Below, in pieces: positions 55,261 through 64,000 of a stretch of 64,000 bases of DNA (position 1 is the first letter of the stretch; each line of letters begins with the position of its first letter). A model generated the notes under the pieces. The model saw only the letters and a list, made by a program, of their open reading frames with translations. It searched no databases and had not been told where the DNA came from. Source of the stretch: Aliiroseovarius halocynthiae. Its GTDB lineage: Bacteria; Pseudomonadota; Alphaproteobacteria; Rhodobacterales; Rhodobacteraceae. Location of the stretch: positions 1,508,437 to 1,572,436 of the forward strand of contig NZ_ML660019.1 in assembly GCF_007004645.1 (NCBI RefSeq), in the 5' to 3' direction. Both the position numbers and the translations under genes were made by a program.

Positions 55261-56514
55261 ATGACCTACCACCCGAAATCCGACTTCATGCGTGTGATGA
55301 TCGAGCGCGGCTTCCTGGCCGATTGCACCGATTATCAGGCGCTGGACGAAGCTTTGGTTGAAGGTGTCGTTCCGGCCTATATCGGCTATGACGCCACGGC
55401 GCAGTCGTTGCATGTCGGGCACCTGATGAACATCATGGTTCTGCGGTGGCTGCAGAAATGCGGGCACAAGCCAATCACCCTGATGGGCGGTGGCACCACG
55501 AAGGTGGGCGACCCGTCTTTCCGTTCGGATGAGCGCCCCCTGCTTGGACCCGAGCAGATTGACGCGAATATCGCCGGAATGCAGCAGGTATTTGCGAAAT
55601 TCCTGACCTATGGTGACGGCGCGTCTGATGCGATCATGCTGAACAATGCGGAATGGCTGGACGAGCTGAACTATCTGGATTTCCTGCGCGATATCGGGCG
55701 GCATTTCTCGGTCAACCGGATGCTGTCCTTTGAAAGCGTGAAGTCGCGTCTGGATCGCGAACAGAGCCTGAGCTTTCTTGAGTTCAACTATATGATCCTG
55801 CAGGCTTATGACTTCCTTGAGCTGAACCGCCGCTATGGCTGCTTGCTGCAGATGGGTGGCTCGGATCAATGGGGCAATATCGTCAACGGGATCGACCTGA
55901 CCCGTCGCGTGCTGGACAACCAGATTTTCGGTCTGACGACCCCGCTTTTGACGACCTCGGACGGGCGCAAGATGGGAAAAAGTCAGGGCGGCGCGATCTG
56001 GCTGAATGGCGATATGCTGAGCCCCTATGAGTTCTGGCAATTCTGGCGTAACACAACAGATGCGGATACCGGCAAATTCCTGAAGATCTTCACCGAGCTT
56101 CCCGTCGAGGAATGCGACCGGTTGGGCGCGTTGGAAGGGGCCGAGATCAACGAAGCCAAGATCATTCTGGCCAATGAGGTTACGGCGCTTTTGCACGGGG
56201 AGGAGGCCGCCGCCGCTGCCGAATCTACGGCACGTGAAGTGTTTGAGAAAGGTGGCGCCGGTAAGGACCTTCCGACCGTCACGTTGTCGGCTGATGATTT
56301 GGGCGACGGGATTTCGGTTATCCAACTGTTTGTGAAGGCTGGTCTGGTGAAATCTGGCAAGGAGGCCAAGCGCTTGATTGCTGAAAACGGCGCCAAGGTG
56401 AATGACGCCGCGCTGACCGAAACCGAACGGATGATCGCCGCAGCGGATCTGGCGGCACCTATGAAGCTGTCAGCAGGAAAAAAACGCCATGCGCTTGTGG
56501 TGCTAGAAGGCTGA
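55261..56514 (+). CDS. tyrS: Tyrosyl-tRNA synthetase
   Basis: Charges tRNA(Tyr). The 417-residue class I synthetase has HVGH (His51-His54) as HIGH and KMGKS (Lys237-Ser241) as KMSKS, the tyrosine pocket stretch [14 protein letters not shown] and a C-terminal S4-like domain with [19 protein letters not shown]. The start at 55261 fits the family. Behind the stop stands one copy of an intergenic repeat with a hairpin that may end transcription. Confidence 0.96.
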   Translation: MTYHPKSDFMRVMIERGFLADCTDYQALDEALVEGVVPAYIGYDATAQSLHVGHLMNIMVLRWLQKCGHKPITLMGGGTTKVGDPSFRSDERPLLGPEQIDANIAGMQQVFAKFLTYGDGASDAIMLNNAEWLDELNYLDFLRDIGRHFSVNRMLSFESVKSRLDREQSLSFLEFNYMILQAYDFLELNRRYGCLLQMGGSDQWGNIVNGIDLTRRVLDNQIFGLTTPLLTTSDGRKMGKSQGGAIWLNGDMLSPYEFWQFWRNTTDADTGKFLKIFTELPVEECDRLGALEGAEINEAKIILANEVTALLHGEEAAAAAESTAREVFEKGGAGKDLPTVTLSADDLGDGISVIQLFVKAGLVKSGKEAKRLIAENGAKVNDAALTETERMIAAADLAAPMKLSAGKKRHALVVLEG

Positions 56515-56556
56515 GACCTCGGGTAGCACTTTCGGTGGCTCACTGCGTGAGCCTGA

Positions 56557-56620
56557 GGGGCGCTGCCCCTCGCCCTAACGGGCTCACCCCGAGATATTTA
56601 TGACAAGAAAAAGAGGGGTG
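56557..56620 (+). repeat. Intergenic repeat copy 1 (hairpin plus conserved box)
   Basis: A GGGGCgctGCCCC hairpin (56557-56569) is followed by TCACCCC, GATATTT and the block TGACAAGAAAAAGAGGG (56601-56617). The second copy is at 61324-61390, where that 17-base block is exact. AGGGGTGC just after 56613 can pair with GCGCCCCT downstream (about 56637-56644). It lies after tyrS and before the aminotransferase. Confidence 0.75.
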
Positions 56621-56689
56621 CTGACATGGATTGTCGCGCCCCTTTGTCGTTGATAGGGTCTGCGTGAACTCCCGGGAACGAGGACCCAG

Positions 56690-57868
56690 ATGCTGTTAAA
56701 TCCCAACCTTGCCAACACATTTTCGCCACCAGTGATGGAGGCACGGCGTTGGCTTGAGGGAAAGAGCTTCTCGTCCGATTTGCCCTTGATCAATGTCTCG
56801 CAGGCCGCACCGGTGGATCCGCCCCCGGAAGCGATGCGGGCTGCCATGGCAGATGCGATCATGTGTCAGCCGGAAACCCATCTTTACGGCCCTGTTCTGG
56901 GTCTGTCTGCGTTGCGCGATGAATTGGCCTTTAACATCAATCGGCATTATGGGGCGGAAGTGACGGCTGCCAATATCGCGATCACATCGGGATGTAATCA
57001 GGCCTTTGCCGCGACGGTGGCCACGCTCGCCGCACCGGGGGATGAAGTCATTCTGCCAACCCCATGGTATTTCAACCACAAAATGTGGCTTGATATGGGG
57101 GGTATACACGCCGCCGCCCTGCCCACTGGGGCAGATCTGCTTCCGGACCCGGATGAAGCGGCAGCAATGATTACGCCCCGCACCCGCGCCATTGCGCTGG
57201 TCACACCGAACAATCCGACAGGGGTCGAGTATCCGGCCGATCTGGTGACGGCGTTCCGCGATCTGGCGCGCGCGCGCGGAATTGCTTTGATCATCGACGA
57301 AACCTATCGCGATTTTCACAGCTGTGGCGGTGCACCGCACGCGCTGTTTTCCGATCCCGATTGGGACGATACGGTGATCCAACTGTACTCGTTCTCTAAA
57401 TCTTATCGCTTAACGGGCCATCGGGTTGGGTCTGTGTTGACCTCGCCCGCCCGCTTGGCCGAAATCGAGAAGTTTCTGGACACCGTCACCATCTGCCCGG
57501 CGCAACTTGGCCAGCATGCGGCCCTGTGGGGCTTGCGCAATCTGGATGGGTGGCTAGCCGAAGAACGTATTGAAATTCTGTCCCGAGCGCAGGCGATGCG
57601 CGATGGCTTCGCCCCTTTGGCCGAACGCGGGTGGAAATTGATGGGGTGCGGGGCCTATTTTGCGTATCTGCAGCACCCGTTCGAAATGCGCTCGGATCAA
57701 CTGGCACAGGCCTTGGTCGATCAGGCCAGCATTCTTGCCCTGCCTGGGACCATGTTCACGCCCGAGGGGGACAAAAGCGGTGCGCAGCAGCTGCGCGTGG
57801 CCTTTGCCAATATCGATGCGACAGGCATTCAAACCGCTCTGAACCGATTGGTTGCGTTTCAACGCTAA
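56690..57868 (+). CDS. PLP-dependent aminotransferase (class I/II)
   Basis: A 392-residue aminotransferase with GGG-like ITSGCNQAFAATVATLAAPGDEVI, TPNNPTGVEYP, IIDETYRDF and the PLP lysine Lys237 in SFSKSYRLTGHRVGS. The start ATG at 56690 has GAGGA nine bases upstream. It is not close in sequence to the aminotransferase at 31567. Substrate unknown; it follows the tyrS repeat element and precedes the PpiD-like gene by 81 bases. Confidence 0.87.
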   Translation: MLLNPNLANTFSPPVMEARRWLEGKSFSSDLPLINVSQAAPVDPPPEAMRAAMADAIMCQPETHLYGPVLGLSALRDELAFNINRHYGAEVTAANIAITSGCNQAFAATVATLAAPGDEVILPTPWYFNHKMWLDMGGIHAAALPTGADLLPDPDEAAAMITPRTRAIALVTPNNPTGVEYPADLVTAFRDLARARGIALIIDETYRDFHSCGGAPHALFSDPDWDDTVIQLYSFSKSYRLTGHRVGSVLTSPARLAEIEKFLDTVTICPAQLGQHAALWGLRNLDGWLAEERIEILSRAQAMRDGFAPLAERGWKLMGCGAYFAYLQHPFEMRSDQLAQALVDQASILALPGTMFTPEGDKSGAQQLRVAFANIDATGIQTALNRLVAFQR

Positions 57869-57949
57869 CACAGCAGATGCAGGGCGCTTGGCATTCGGCC
57901 ATGAACCGCCTACAACCCCGTTAACAGTCTGATGAAAAGGAAAGTGTCC

Positions 57950-59791
57950 ATGGCGACTGGCAAGGCTTCTCGTACCTTCGGTTGGATCCTGATGGGTCTG
58001 GTGATGGTGGGACTCGTAGGGTTCGGGTCAACGAATTTCGGCGGCTCGGCCCGGTCGATTGGTACGGTGGGTGACACCGAAATCGACGCGCGCCGCTATT
58101 CCCGCGAACTTCAGTCCGAGCTGAATGCATTTCAAGCCCAGACCGGTCAGCGCCTGACCATGCAACAGGCGCAGGCTTTTGGAGTGGATCAGCAGGTGCT
58201 GGCACGTGTGATTTCAGCCGTCGCACTTGAGGACGAGACCGCACGCCTTGGCATTTCCGTGGGCGACGATCAACTGCGTGCCCGCATCGTTGACATCCCT
58301 GCTTTCGCCGGCGTGGACGGCCAGTTCGACCGTGAAAGCTATCGCTTTGCGTTAGAGCAATCGGGGCTTACCGCATCCGAGTTTGAGCAAACCTTGCGCG
58401 CCGAAGTCAGCCGCCAGATCTTGCAAGCCGCTGTCACCAACGGGATTGTGGCAGATGAGACCTATGTTGATACGCTGTATGGGTTTGCCCGAGAGGCACG
58501 GAACTTCACTTGGGCCGAACTGCCTGTATCGCGTCTGACCGCAGCCCTGCCCGACCCGACCGAGGACGAGCTGACCGCATATTACGACGCGAACCCAGCC
58601 GCGTTCACGTTGCCCGAGACCAAACAGATCACCTATGCGTGGCTTGACCCGCAGTCTCTGATCAGCGAGATCGAAGTGGACGCGGCGCAAATTGAAGCGC
58701 TCTATGCCGAGCGTGACGCACAGTATAACCAGCCAGAGCGCCGTTTGGTTGAACGTCTGGTTCTGGGGTCCCAAGAAGAAGCACAAGCCACTGCCGATGC
58801 GATTGCGGCTGGTGAAACCAGCTTCGAAGACATGGTGGGTGAGCGGCAATTGGAACTGGCGGATATTGATCTGGGTGATGTCAGCAAAGCTGAACTTGGT
58901 GCCGCCGGAGACGCCGTTTTTGCCTTGGACGAACCGGGCATTGTCGGCCCGCTTCCAACGGATCTGGGTCCGGCCCTGTTCCGTGTAAATGCGATCTTGC
59001 TGGCCCAAAGCACTCCGCTTGAGGATGTACGCGCAGATCTGAACGCCGAACTGGCCGCTGATGCTGCACGTCGTCGCGTCGGCGACTTGGTCGCAGAACT
59101 GGACGACCTGATGGCCGGTGGCGCAACGCTGGAAGAACTTGGAGAAAGCCACGCAATGACATTGGCGCAAATCGACTGGACGGCTGACAGCTCGGACGGG
59201 ATTGCCGCGTATGAAGCCTTCCGCGACGCCGCAACTGCAGCCGTCGAAGGCGATTTCCCAGAAATCACTCTGATGTCCGATGGTGGTGTTTTTGCCCTGC
59301 GTGTGGACGCGGTCGAACCGACCCGCGTGCAAGACCAAAGTGAAGTTGCCGATGCCGTGTTGGCTGGGTGGCAAGACGAGAAGCGTCTGCAACTGCTGGA
59401 AGAAGAAGCACGCGGTATGATTCCATCGCTGCAGGGTGAGGAAAGCCTGGCATCGCTTGGCCTGACCGAGATTGTTGAGGAAGGTCAGGAACGTGATGCG
59501 TTCGTCGCGGGTACTCCGCCTGCTTTCCTGACCGAAGTCTTCCAGATGGAAGCTGGTGACTGGCAGGTTGTACCGTCAGTGGATGGGGTTCTTCTGGTGC
59601 GTCTTGATGCCGTTGTGCCGGTTGATCAGAATGGCGATGAAGCCACTGCGATCAAAGCCAATTTTGCGTCGCAAACCGCGCAGGAAATTGCCATCGATAT
59701 CGAAAACGCCTTTGCGCGCGCTGTTCAAACCAAGGCAGGGATCGAGCTGAACCGCCCGATGATTAATGCCGTGAACGCGCAGTTCCAGTAA
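57950..59791 (+). CDS. PpiD-like periplasmic peptidyl-prolyl isomerase/chaperone (SurA N-terminal domain)
   Basis: A 613-residue inner-membrane-anchored folding factor. It has a single N-terminal membrane helix (TFGWILMGLVMVGLVGFGS), a SurA_N-like helical region (IDARRYSRELQSELNAFQ, RLTMQQAQAFGVDQQVL) and a periplasmic parvulin-type domain in the middle, with a C-terminal SurA-like part. Isomerase activity is not certain because PpiD parvulin domains are often inactive. ATG at 57950 follows AAGGAAAG; 57932 is an alternative. trpE begins 21 bases after its stop. Confidence 0.87.
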   Translation: MATGKASRTFGWILMGLVMVGLVGFGSTNFGGSARSIGTVGDTEIDARRYSRELQSELNAFQAQTGQRLTMQQAQAFGVDQQVLARVISAVALEDETARLGISVGDDQLRARIVDIPAFAGVDGQFDRESYRFALEQSGLTASEFEQTLRAEVSRQILQAAVTNGIVADETYVDTLYGFAREARNFTWAELPVSRLTAALPDPTEDELTAYYDANPAAFTLPETKQITYAWLDPQSLISEIEVDAAQIEALYAERDAQYNQPERRLVERLVLGSQEEAQATADAIAAGETSFEDMVGERQLELADIDLGDVSKAELGAAGDAVFALDEPGIVGPLPTDLGPALFRVNAILLAQSTPLEDVRADLNAELAADAARRRVGDLVAELDDLMAGGATLEELGESHAMTLAQIDWTADSSDGIAAYEAFRDAATAAVEGDFPEITLMSDGGVFALRVDAVEPTRVQDQSEVADAVLAGWQDEKRLQLLEEEARGMIPSLQGEESLASLGLTEIVEEGQERDAFVAGTPPAFLTEVFQMEAGDWQVVPSVDGVLLVRLDAVVPVDQNGDEATAIKANFASQTAQEIAIDIENAFARAVQTKAGIELNRPMINAVNAQFQ

Positions 59792-59812
59792 ACTCTGACC
59801 GGGAAGACATCC

Positions 59813-61324
59813 ATGGCCCTTACGCCCTCGTTTGAAGAGTTCGAAGCCGGCTGGAATGCGGGCAAAAATCAGGTGGTCTATACCCGCTTGGCGGCGGATC
59901 TGGACACGCCGGTTAGCCTGATGCTGAAACTGACCGAAGCACGGCGGGACAGTTTCATGCTGGAAAGTGTGACAGGTGGCGAGGTGCGGGGTCGGTATTC
60001 GATCGTCGGTATGAAACCTGATCTGATCTGGGAATGCCGGGGCGAGACGTCACGTGTGAACCGCATGGCGCGGTTTGATGCGGAAGCCTTCGAGGATATG
60101 CCGGGCAATCCGCTGGACGCGCTGCGAACTGTTCTGGCCGAAAGCGCGATTGATCTGCCTGACGATCTGCCGCAGGCATCCGCTGGGCTGTTTGGGTATC
60201 TGGGCTATGACATGATCCGTCTGGTCGAGCATTTGCCTGATGTGAACCCCGACCCTTTGGGCGTGCCAGATGCGGTCATGATGCGCCCGTCTGTCGTGGC
60301 CGTTTTGGATGGGGTGAAGGGGGACGTGACACTGGTCTCGCCCGCCTTTACGAGCTCTGGGCTGAGCGCACGTGCCGCCTATGCCCAAGCCGCCGAGCGG
60401 GTCATGGATGCGTTACGTGATCTGGATCGCGGCGCGCCGGGTGAGACACGCAATCTGGGCGAAGCGCAAGAGCTTGGTCCGCTGGTGTCCAATTTCTCGA
60501 AACCCGAATATTTCGCAGCGGTCGAGAAGGCCAAAGAATATATCCGAGCGGGCGACATCTTTCAGGTGGTCCCAAGCCAGCGCTGGACGCAGAACTTCCC
60601 TCTGCCGCCCTTCTCGCTTTATCGCAGCCTGCGACGCACCAACCCGTCGCCTTTCATGTTCTATTTCAACTTTGGTGGCTTTCAGGTCGTGGGTGCAAGC
60701 CCCGAAATTCTGGTCCGCGTCTTTGATGGCGAGGTCACGATCCGCCCCATCGCAGGCACCCGTCCACGCGGTAAGACCCCCGAGGAAGACAAGGCGCTGG
60801 AGGCAGATCTGCTGGCCGACCAGAAAGAGCTGGCCGAGCACCTGATGCTTCTGGATCTGGGGCGCAATGACACGGGTAAAGTGTCCAAGATTGGCACCGT
60901 CCGACCAACCGAAGAGTTCATCATCGAGCGCTACAGCCACGTCATGCACATCGTGTCAAACGTTGTGGGTGAGCTGGCCGATGATCAGGATGCCCTGTCC
61001 GCCTTTATGGCAGGAATGCCTGCTGGCACAGTGTCTGGCGCGCCCAAAGTACGTGCGATGGAGATCATTGACGAGCTGGAACCCGAAAAGCGCGGTGTCT
61101 ATGGCGGTGGCTTGGGCTATTTCAGCGCGGGTGGCGACATGGACATGTGTATCGCCCTGCGGACTGCCGTCGTGAAGGACGAGAAGCTTTATATTCAGGC
61201 AGGCGGCGGCGTTGTCTATGACAGCGACCCGGATGCCGAATATGAAGAGACGGTGAACAAGTCCAAAGCCATCCGACGCGCGGCCGAAGATGCAGCGATG
61301 TTCACTGGGCGCGGCAATGGGTAA
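59813..61324 (+). CDS. trpE: Anthranilate synthase component I
   Basis: Makes anthranilate from chorismate with component II. The 503-residue product has the N-terminal tryptophan-binding region (LLKLTEARRDSFMLESVTGGE-like, LKLTEARRDSFMLESV), the ASPEILVR catalytic segment, RPIAGTRPRGKTPEEDKALEADL, LLDLGRNDTGKVSKIGTV, and the AGMPAGTVSGAPKVRAMEIIDELEP end. The start has GGGAAGA upstream. Genes trpG and trpD are not in the window, and there is no attenuator-like gap in front. Confidence 0.95.
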   Translation: MALTPSFEEFEAGWNAGKNQVVYTRLAADLDTPVSLMLKLTEARRDSFMLESVTGGEVRGRYSIVGMKPDLIWECRGETSRVNRMARFDAEAFEDMPGNPLDALRTVLAESAIDLPDDLPQASAGLFGYLGYDMIRLVEHLPDVNPDPLGVPDAVMMRPSVVAVLDGVKGDVTLVSPAFTSSGLSARAAYAQAAERVMDALRDLDRGAPGETRNLGEAQELGPLVSNFSKPEYFAAVEKAKEYIRAGDIFQVVPSQRWTQNFPLPPFSLYRSLRRTNPSPFMFYFNFGGFQVVGASPEILVRVFDGEVTIRPIAGTRPRGKTPEEDKALEADLLADQKELAEHLMLLDLGRNDTGKVSKIGTVRPTEEFIIERYSHVMHIVSNVVGELADDQDALSAFMAGMPAGTVSGAPKVRAMEIIDELEPEKRGVYGGGLGYFSAGGDMDMCIALRTAVVKDEKLYIQAGGGVVYDSDPDAEYEETVNKSKAIRRAAEDAAMFTGRGNG

Positions 61325-61390
61325 GGGGCTTTGCCCCTCTGCGCGTCGCGCATTCACCCCAGGATATTTCTGACAAGAAAAAGAGGGCGC
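61324..61390 (+). repeat. Intergenic repeat copy 2 (hairpin plus conserved box)
   Basis: AGGGGCtttGCCCCT (61324-61338) is followed by TCACCCC, GATATTT and TGACAAGAAAAAGAGGG (61371-61387), the last block identical to copy 1 at 56601-56617. AGGGCGC (61384-61390) pairs with GCGCCCT (61402-61408), a second hairpin that could terminate trpE. The order and spacing of parts match copy 1. Confidence 0.75.
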
Positions 61391-61411
61391 GGTGGTTTAC
61401 TGCGCCCTCAA
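61384..61411 (+). terminator. Hairpin terminator behind trpE
   Basis: AGGGCGC and GCGCCCT pair around an 11-base loop and are followed by CAATT. It may serve both the trpE end (plus) and the convergent DUF3179 gene. Confidence 0.5.
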
Positions 61412-61426
61412 TTAGGACGCGGGGTA

Positions 61427-62401
61427 TTATCCCCCCAACATCCAGCGTCCATCCGGCCAGAACGCGTGAAATGCGAAGGCAAAGAGCACGTCATGGGGGA
61501 CGTCCCTGCCCTGCGCATCGCGCACGCGGATCGTGCCGACGTCGCGCCCTTTCGAGATCTGCGCTGTGTCTAGTGCCGAGGCTTGCCCGGCAGTCCAGCT
61601 GATTGTTACGCCAGCTTCGCTGATCTCGCCCTCTTTTGAAAGGCGTGTGACGGGCCACGCACGATCCCCCACGCGGACAACACGGGCCAGCGCGGGGACG
61701 CCGTGAGGTGGCTGTTCACCAGTAAAGAAGCCATAGGGGCGGTTGCGGCTGTCATAGCCAGCGTAAGGATTGCGGCCATAAGATCGGTTCGCACGGGGTT
61801 GGTCCATGACAAGCCCGTCTGGGTTGCGGCGGGCGAACTCGGCCCAGCTTTCCATCCAGGCAGGCAGTTGTTTCAGCTGGGTGCCGGTATGTTTACCGAC
61901 AATCCCCTGCCCCAACGCCTGTTGCCACCAGCTTTCTGTCTGGTGGTCATACATCACCATGTCAGAGTTGCGCAGCTTGCCTGTCACGCCGAAGCTCAGC
62001 TTCTGACCGCCCACGCGGCGGTCAAACACCATGCCCGAATTGCAAAGCGGGCAGAAGGTTACGGCGACGGGCACGCCGCCCACTGTGTCGTTCACGATTT
62101 CATGCCAAGTCAGATAGCGCAGCGGATAGGCACGCGGAGTGGCGCCCTTGATCTCGACCGTCAGGACGGGTTCACGGGGATCGATGCGCGTCTCATCGCT
62201 GACGTTGCGAAAGGCAGGATCGGACAGGGCAGGAATGCCATCGCGGCCCGGACCGCCCGACAGGATCTCCTGCCACCCACCAATATCAGATCGCGAGAAG
62301 TCAGTTTTCGGAAACTCTCGTTCCCACTGGGTCGGGTTGGCGCGCACATCCTGCACCCAAAGCCCAACGGTGATCGCAAGCATGGTCATCAGAATACGCA
62401 T
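61427..62401 (-). CDS. DUF3179-domain periplasmic protein
   Basis: A 324-residue protein with a signal peptide (about residues 1-21, ending RANP) and a DUF3179 core: PALSDPAFRNVSDETRID, AYPLRYLTWHEIVNDTVGG, VTFCPLCNSGMVFDRRVGG with a CxxC pair, and SYGRNPYAGYDS. The family is of unknown function, though the CxxC suggests metal or thiol chemistry. It converges with trpE and stands alone. Confidence 0.88.
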   Translation of the reverse strand: MRILMTMLAITVGLWVQDVRANPTQWEREFPKTDFSRSDIGGWQEILSGGPGRDGIPALSDPAFRNVSDETRIDPREPVLTVEIKGATPRAYPLRYLTWHEIVNDTVGGVPVAVTFCPLCNSGMVFDRRVGGQKLSFGVTGKLRNSDMVMYDHQTESWWQQALGQGIVGKHTGTQLKQLPAWMESWAEFARRNPDGLVMDQPRANRSYGRNPYAGYDSRNRPYGFFTGEQPPHGVPALARVVRVGDRAWPVTRLSKEGEISEAGVTISWTAGQASALDTAQISKGRDVGTIRVRDAQGRDVPHDVLFAFAFHAFWPDGRWMLGG

Positions 62402-62496
62402 AGGGCCGCTCCTTTATTTCTGTCGGCCACAGCCTGACAGAGAAAGAAGCGGCCCCATAGCCCCCCTCACGAGGGTTTGAGTATTCGTGCGCGGGG

Positions 62497-63138
62497 TTAT
62501 TCCACCACGCGCATCGAGGTCATAACGTCGGGCTTACCCAGCACAGACCCGTTCGGGCCTTCACCGCGCTTGATCGCTTGCACGACGTCAAAACCAGAAG
62601 TCACGTTGCCCACAACGGTATATTGCCCGTTCAGGAAGTCGCCGGGGGCAAACATGATGAAGAACTGGCTGTTGGCCGAGTTTGGGTTCTGCGAACGCGC
62701 CATGCCAACCGTTCCGGCCACATAGGGCTCTTCCGTGAATTCGGCGGGCAGGTCGGGATAGGTTGATCCCCCCATGCCTGCACGACCGCCATTGCCATCA
62801 GCTTTACCGAACTCAACATCACCCGCCTGCGCCATGAAGCCGTCGATCACGCGGTGAAAGACGACGTTGTCATAGGTGCCTTCCTTTGCCAACGTGATGA
62901 TCCGCTCCACATGCTGCGGGGCCAGATCGGGACGCAGGGTAATCTCGATCACGCCGTTGGCTTCGCCAGCGACCGTAATCTCGACCTTCGGGAAGTCGCT
63001 TTGCGCGATTGCGGCGTTGGGTTCAAAGCTTTGCGGCCATAAGGAGTAGACAGCATAGCCGACCACAAGCGCCACGCCTGCAAGGAACGCGGCCCAGAAG
63101 GTGCGGCGTTCACGCGGGGTGTAGTTGCCGTCAGACAT
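62497..63138 (-). CDS. Peptidyl-prolyl cis-trans isomerase, cyclophilin type, membrane-anchored
   Basis: A 213-residue protein with an N-terminal membrane helix (RTFWAAFLAGVALVVGYAVYSL) and a cyclophilin domain with the VVFHRVIDGFMAQAGD segment, and GMARSQNPNSANSQFFIM. It likely assists folding in the periplasm. ATG at 63138 overlaps the next gene by eight bases; a TTG three codons earlier is less likely. It is paralogous to its neighbour, with long stretches of near-identical DNA. Confidence 0.93.
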   Translation of the reverse strand: MSDGNYTPRERRTFWAAFLAGVALVVGYAVYSLWPQSFEPNAAIAQSDFPKVEITVAGEANGVIEITLRPDLAPQHVERIITLAKEGTYDNVVFHRVIDGFMAQAGDVEFGKADGNGGRAGMGGSTYPDLPAEFTEEPYVAGTVGMARSQNPNSANSQFFIMFAPGDFLNGQYTVVGNVTSGFDVVQAIKRGEGPNGSVLGKPDVMTSMRVVE

Positions 63139-63631
63139 CTGCGGCAACCTTGACCGAAACCATCATGTCGGGCTCTGCAGGCGGCTCGCCACGGGTGATG
63201 GCGTCGACATGCTCCATCCCCGACGTCACGCGGCCATAGACCGTGTACTGACCGTTCAGGAAGTGGTTGTCCTTGAAGTTGATGAAGAACTGGCTGTTGG
63301 CCGAATTCGGGTTCTGCGAACGGGCAGCACCCAGCGTGCCGCGGTCATGCGGCAGCTTCGAAAATTCTGCAGGCAGATCCGGCAGCGACGATCCACCAGT
63401 GCCAGCGCGGCGCAGGGACATCGGGTCTTTCCCATTAGCCACGTCGCCAGTCTGCGCCATGAAGCCATCGATCACGCGGTGGAAAACTACGCCATCATAC
63501 TCGCCCGAGCGGGCCAGTTCTTTCATGCGCTCGGCATGTTTGGGGGCGACGTCGGGCAGCAGCTCGATCACCACGGTGCCGTCTTTCAGCTCCATCAGGA
63601 TGGTGTTTTCGGGATCTTTATATTCGGCCAT
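63131..63631 (-). CDS. Peptidyl-prolyl cis-trans isomerase, cyclophilin type, cytoplasmic
   Basis: A 166-residue cyclophilin with no signal peptide: VVFHRVIDGFMAQTGDVANG, LGAARSQNPNSANSQFFINF and FLNGQYTVYGRVTSGM. It lies first in the pair and overlaps the membrane-anchored paralogue by eight bases. AAGGAGG stands before the ATG at 63631. It is divergent from pgk across 152 bases, a neighbourhood common in this group. Confidence 0.94.
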   Translation of the reverse strand: MAEYKDPENTILMELKDGTVVIELLPDVAPKHAERMKELARSGEYDGVVFHRVIDGFMAQTGDVANGKDPMSLRRAGTGGSSLPDLPAEFSKLPHDRGTLGAARSQNPNSANSQFFINFKDNHFLNGQYTVYGRVTSGMEHVDAITRGEPPAEPDMMVSVKVAADV

Positions 63632-63783
63632 CGGGGCCTCCTTCTAAGATTATGTGTTTCGTTGGCGCCAAACTAAGCACGCAGACGAAAAGATGAAAGG
63701 GCAAGCGGGCTCTTTTCGCCCGCGCCTGTTGACCCGCGCACGCTTTTGGTGTGCAACACGACCAACACCTTATGGAGGGACTG

Positions 63784-64000
63784 ATGGCCTGGAAAACACT
63801 CGACGAGATGGACCTGGACGGCAAAACCGTTCTGACCCGCGTAGACATCAACGTACCGGTGAACGATGGTGTGGTGACCGACAACACCCGCATCCAGCGC
63901 ATCCTGCCCACCATTCACGATATTCTGGCTGCTGGCGGCAAACCGGTTTTGCTGGCGCATTTTGGCCGTCCCAAAGGCGAACGCGTGACTGAGATGAGCC
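63784..64000 (+). CDS. pgk: Phosphoglycerate kinase, N-terminal part
   Basis: Cut by the right edge; 72 codons are visible of about 400. The start [26 protein letters not shown] matches the family, with the RVDINVPV substrate-binding motif, [10 protein letters not shown] and [19 protein letters not shown] lies nine bases upstream of the ATG. It catalyses ATP formation from 1,3-bisphosphoglycerate in glycolysis. Confidence 0.94.
   Translation, partial: MAWKTLDEMDLDGKTVLTRVDINVPVNDGVVTDNTRIQRILPTIHDILAAGGKPVLLAHFGRPKGERVTEMS

Noticed and set aside
55174-56325. 383-codon minus-strand frame opposite tyrS
   Set aside because: Antisense shadow of tyrosyl-tRNA synthetase, which has all its motifs.

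Overview
The window looks like chromosomal DNA of a marine alphaproteobacterium of the Roseobacter group (Rhodobacteraceae). The evidence is protein-level resemblance, moderately GC-rich coding DNA, the BolA / J-protein / cobS / cobT neighbourhood, a Hint-domain secreted protein of a kind common in roseobacters, a split TadE/TadG-like pilus trio, and an intergenic repeat at gene ends. No rRNA, tRNA, CRISPR array, insertion sequence or prophage was seen. The last gene (pgk) runs off the right edge, and the first (a sugar transferase) starts exactly at base 1, so its true start may lie outside.

Layout, left to right. 1-597: priming sugar transferase of an exopolysaccharide (EPS) locus. 876-6563: alcohol-to-acyl-CoA oxidation module (GMC alcohol dehydrogenase, acyl-CoA ligase, aldehyde dehydrogenase, TetR regulator), an arrangement like alkJ-alkK-alkH. 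6914-9993: a periplasmic sulfite-oxidase-fold protein without any cysteine, tightly coupled to a hybrid sensor kinase. 9988-18549: the rest of the EPS locus, with an outer-membrane export lipoprotein, flippase, three glycosyltransferases, phosphomannomutase and the GDP-mannose enzyme ManC. 19061-22091: pntB and pntA (proton-translocating transhydrogenase), preceded on the same strand by an isoprenylcysteine methyltransferase-like membrane protein and a pirin. 23937-27201: three Tad-like pseudopilin/VWA genes. 27595-29025: glutamate dehydrogenase. 29101-32733: cell-wall amidase, DsbA-like thioredoxin and aminotransferase. 33032-35236: a large acidic calcium-repeat/Hint protein. 35290-42000: cytochrome c, a class-I glutamine amidotransferase-like hydrolase, a GlcG-like protein, malate synthase G and aminopeptidase N. 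42065-47370: a membrane-anchored protein of unknown function, an SLT-type protein, gatB, a U32 peptidase-like protein and a DUF4177 protein. 47382-51748: bolA, a J-protein, cobS, a small lipoprotein and cobT. 51848-64000: aminopeptidase P, DUF427, anmK, tyrS, an aminotransferase, a PpiD-like chaperone, trpE, DUF3179, two tandem cyclophilins and the start of pgk.

How the genes fit together. ManB-type mutase and ManC would supply GDP-mannose; the priming transferase starts the repeat unit, the glycosyltransferases extend it, the flippase moves it across the inner membrane and the Wza-like lipoprotein exports it. No polymerase or chain-length kinase is in the window. CobS and CobT are two of the three subunits of the aerobic cobaltochelatase; CobN is not here. 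Most of the rest is housekeeping.

No obviously new defence or mobile system was found. The most interesting candidates are the cysteine-free SUOX-fold protein/hybrid kinase pair, the calcium-repeat/Hint protein with exact 198-bp internal repeats, a small lipoprotein gene wedged between cobS and cobT, a two-copy intergenic repeat behind tyrS and trpE, and several perfect inverted repeats at promoters or gene ends.
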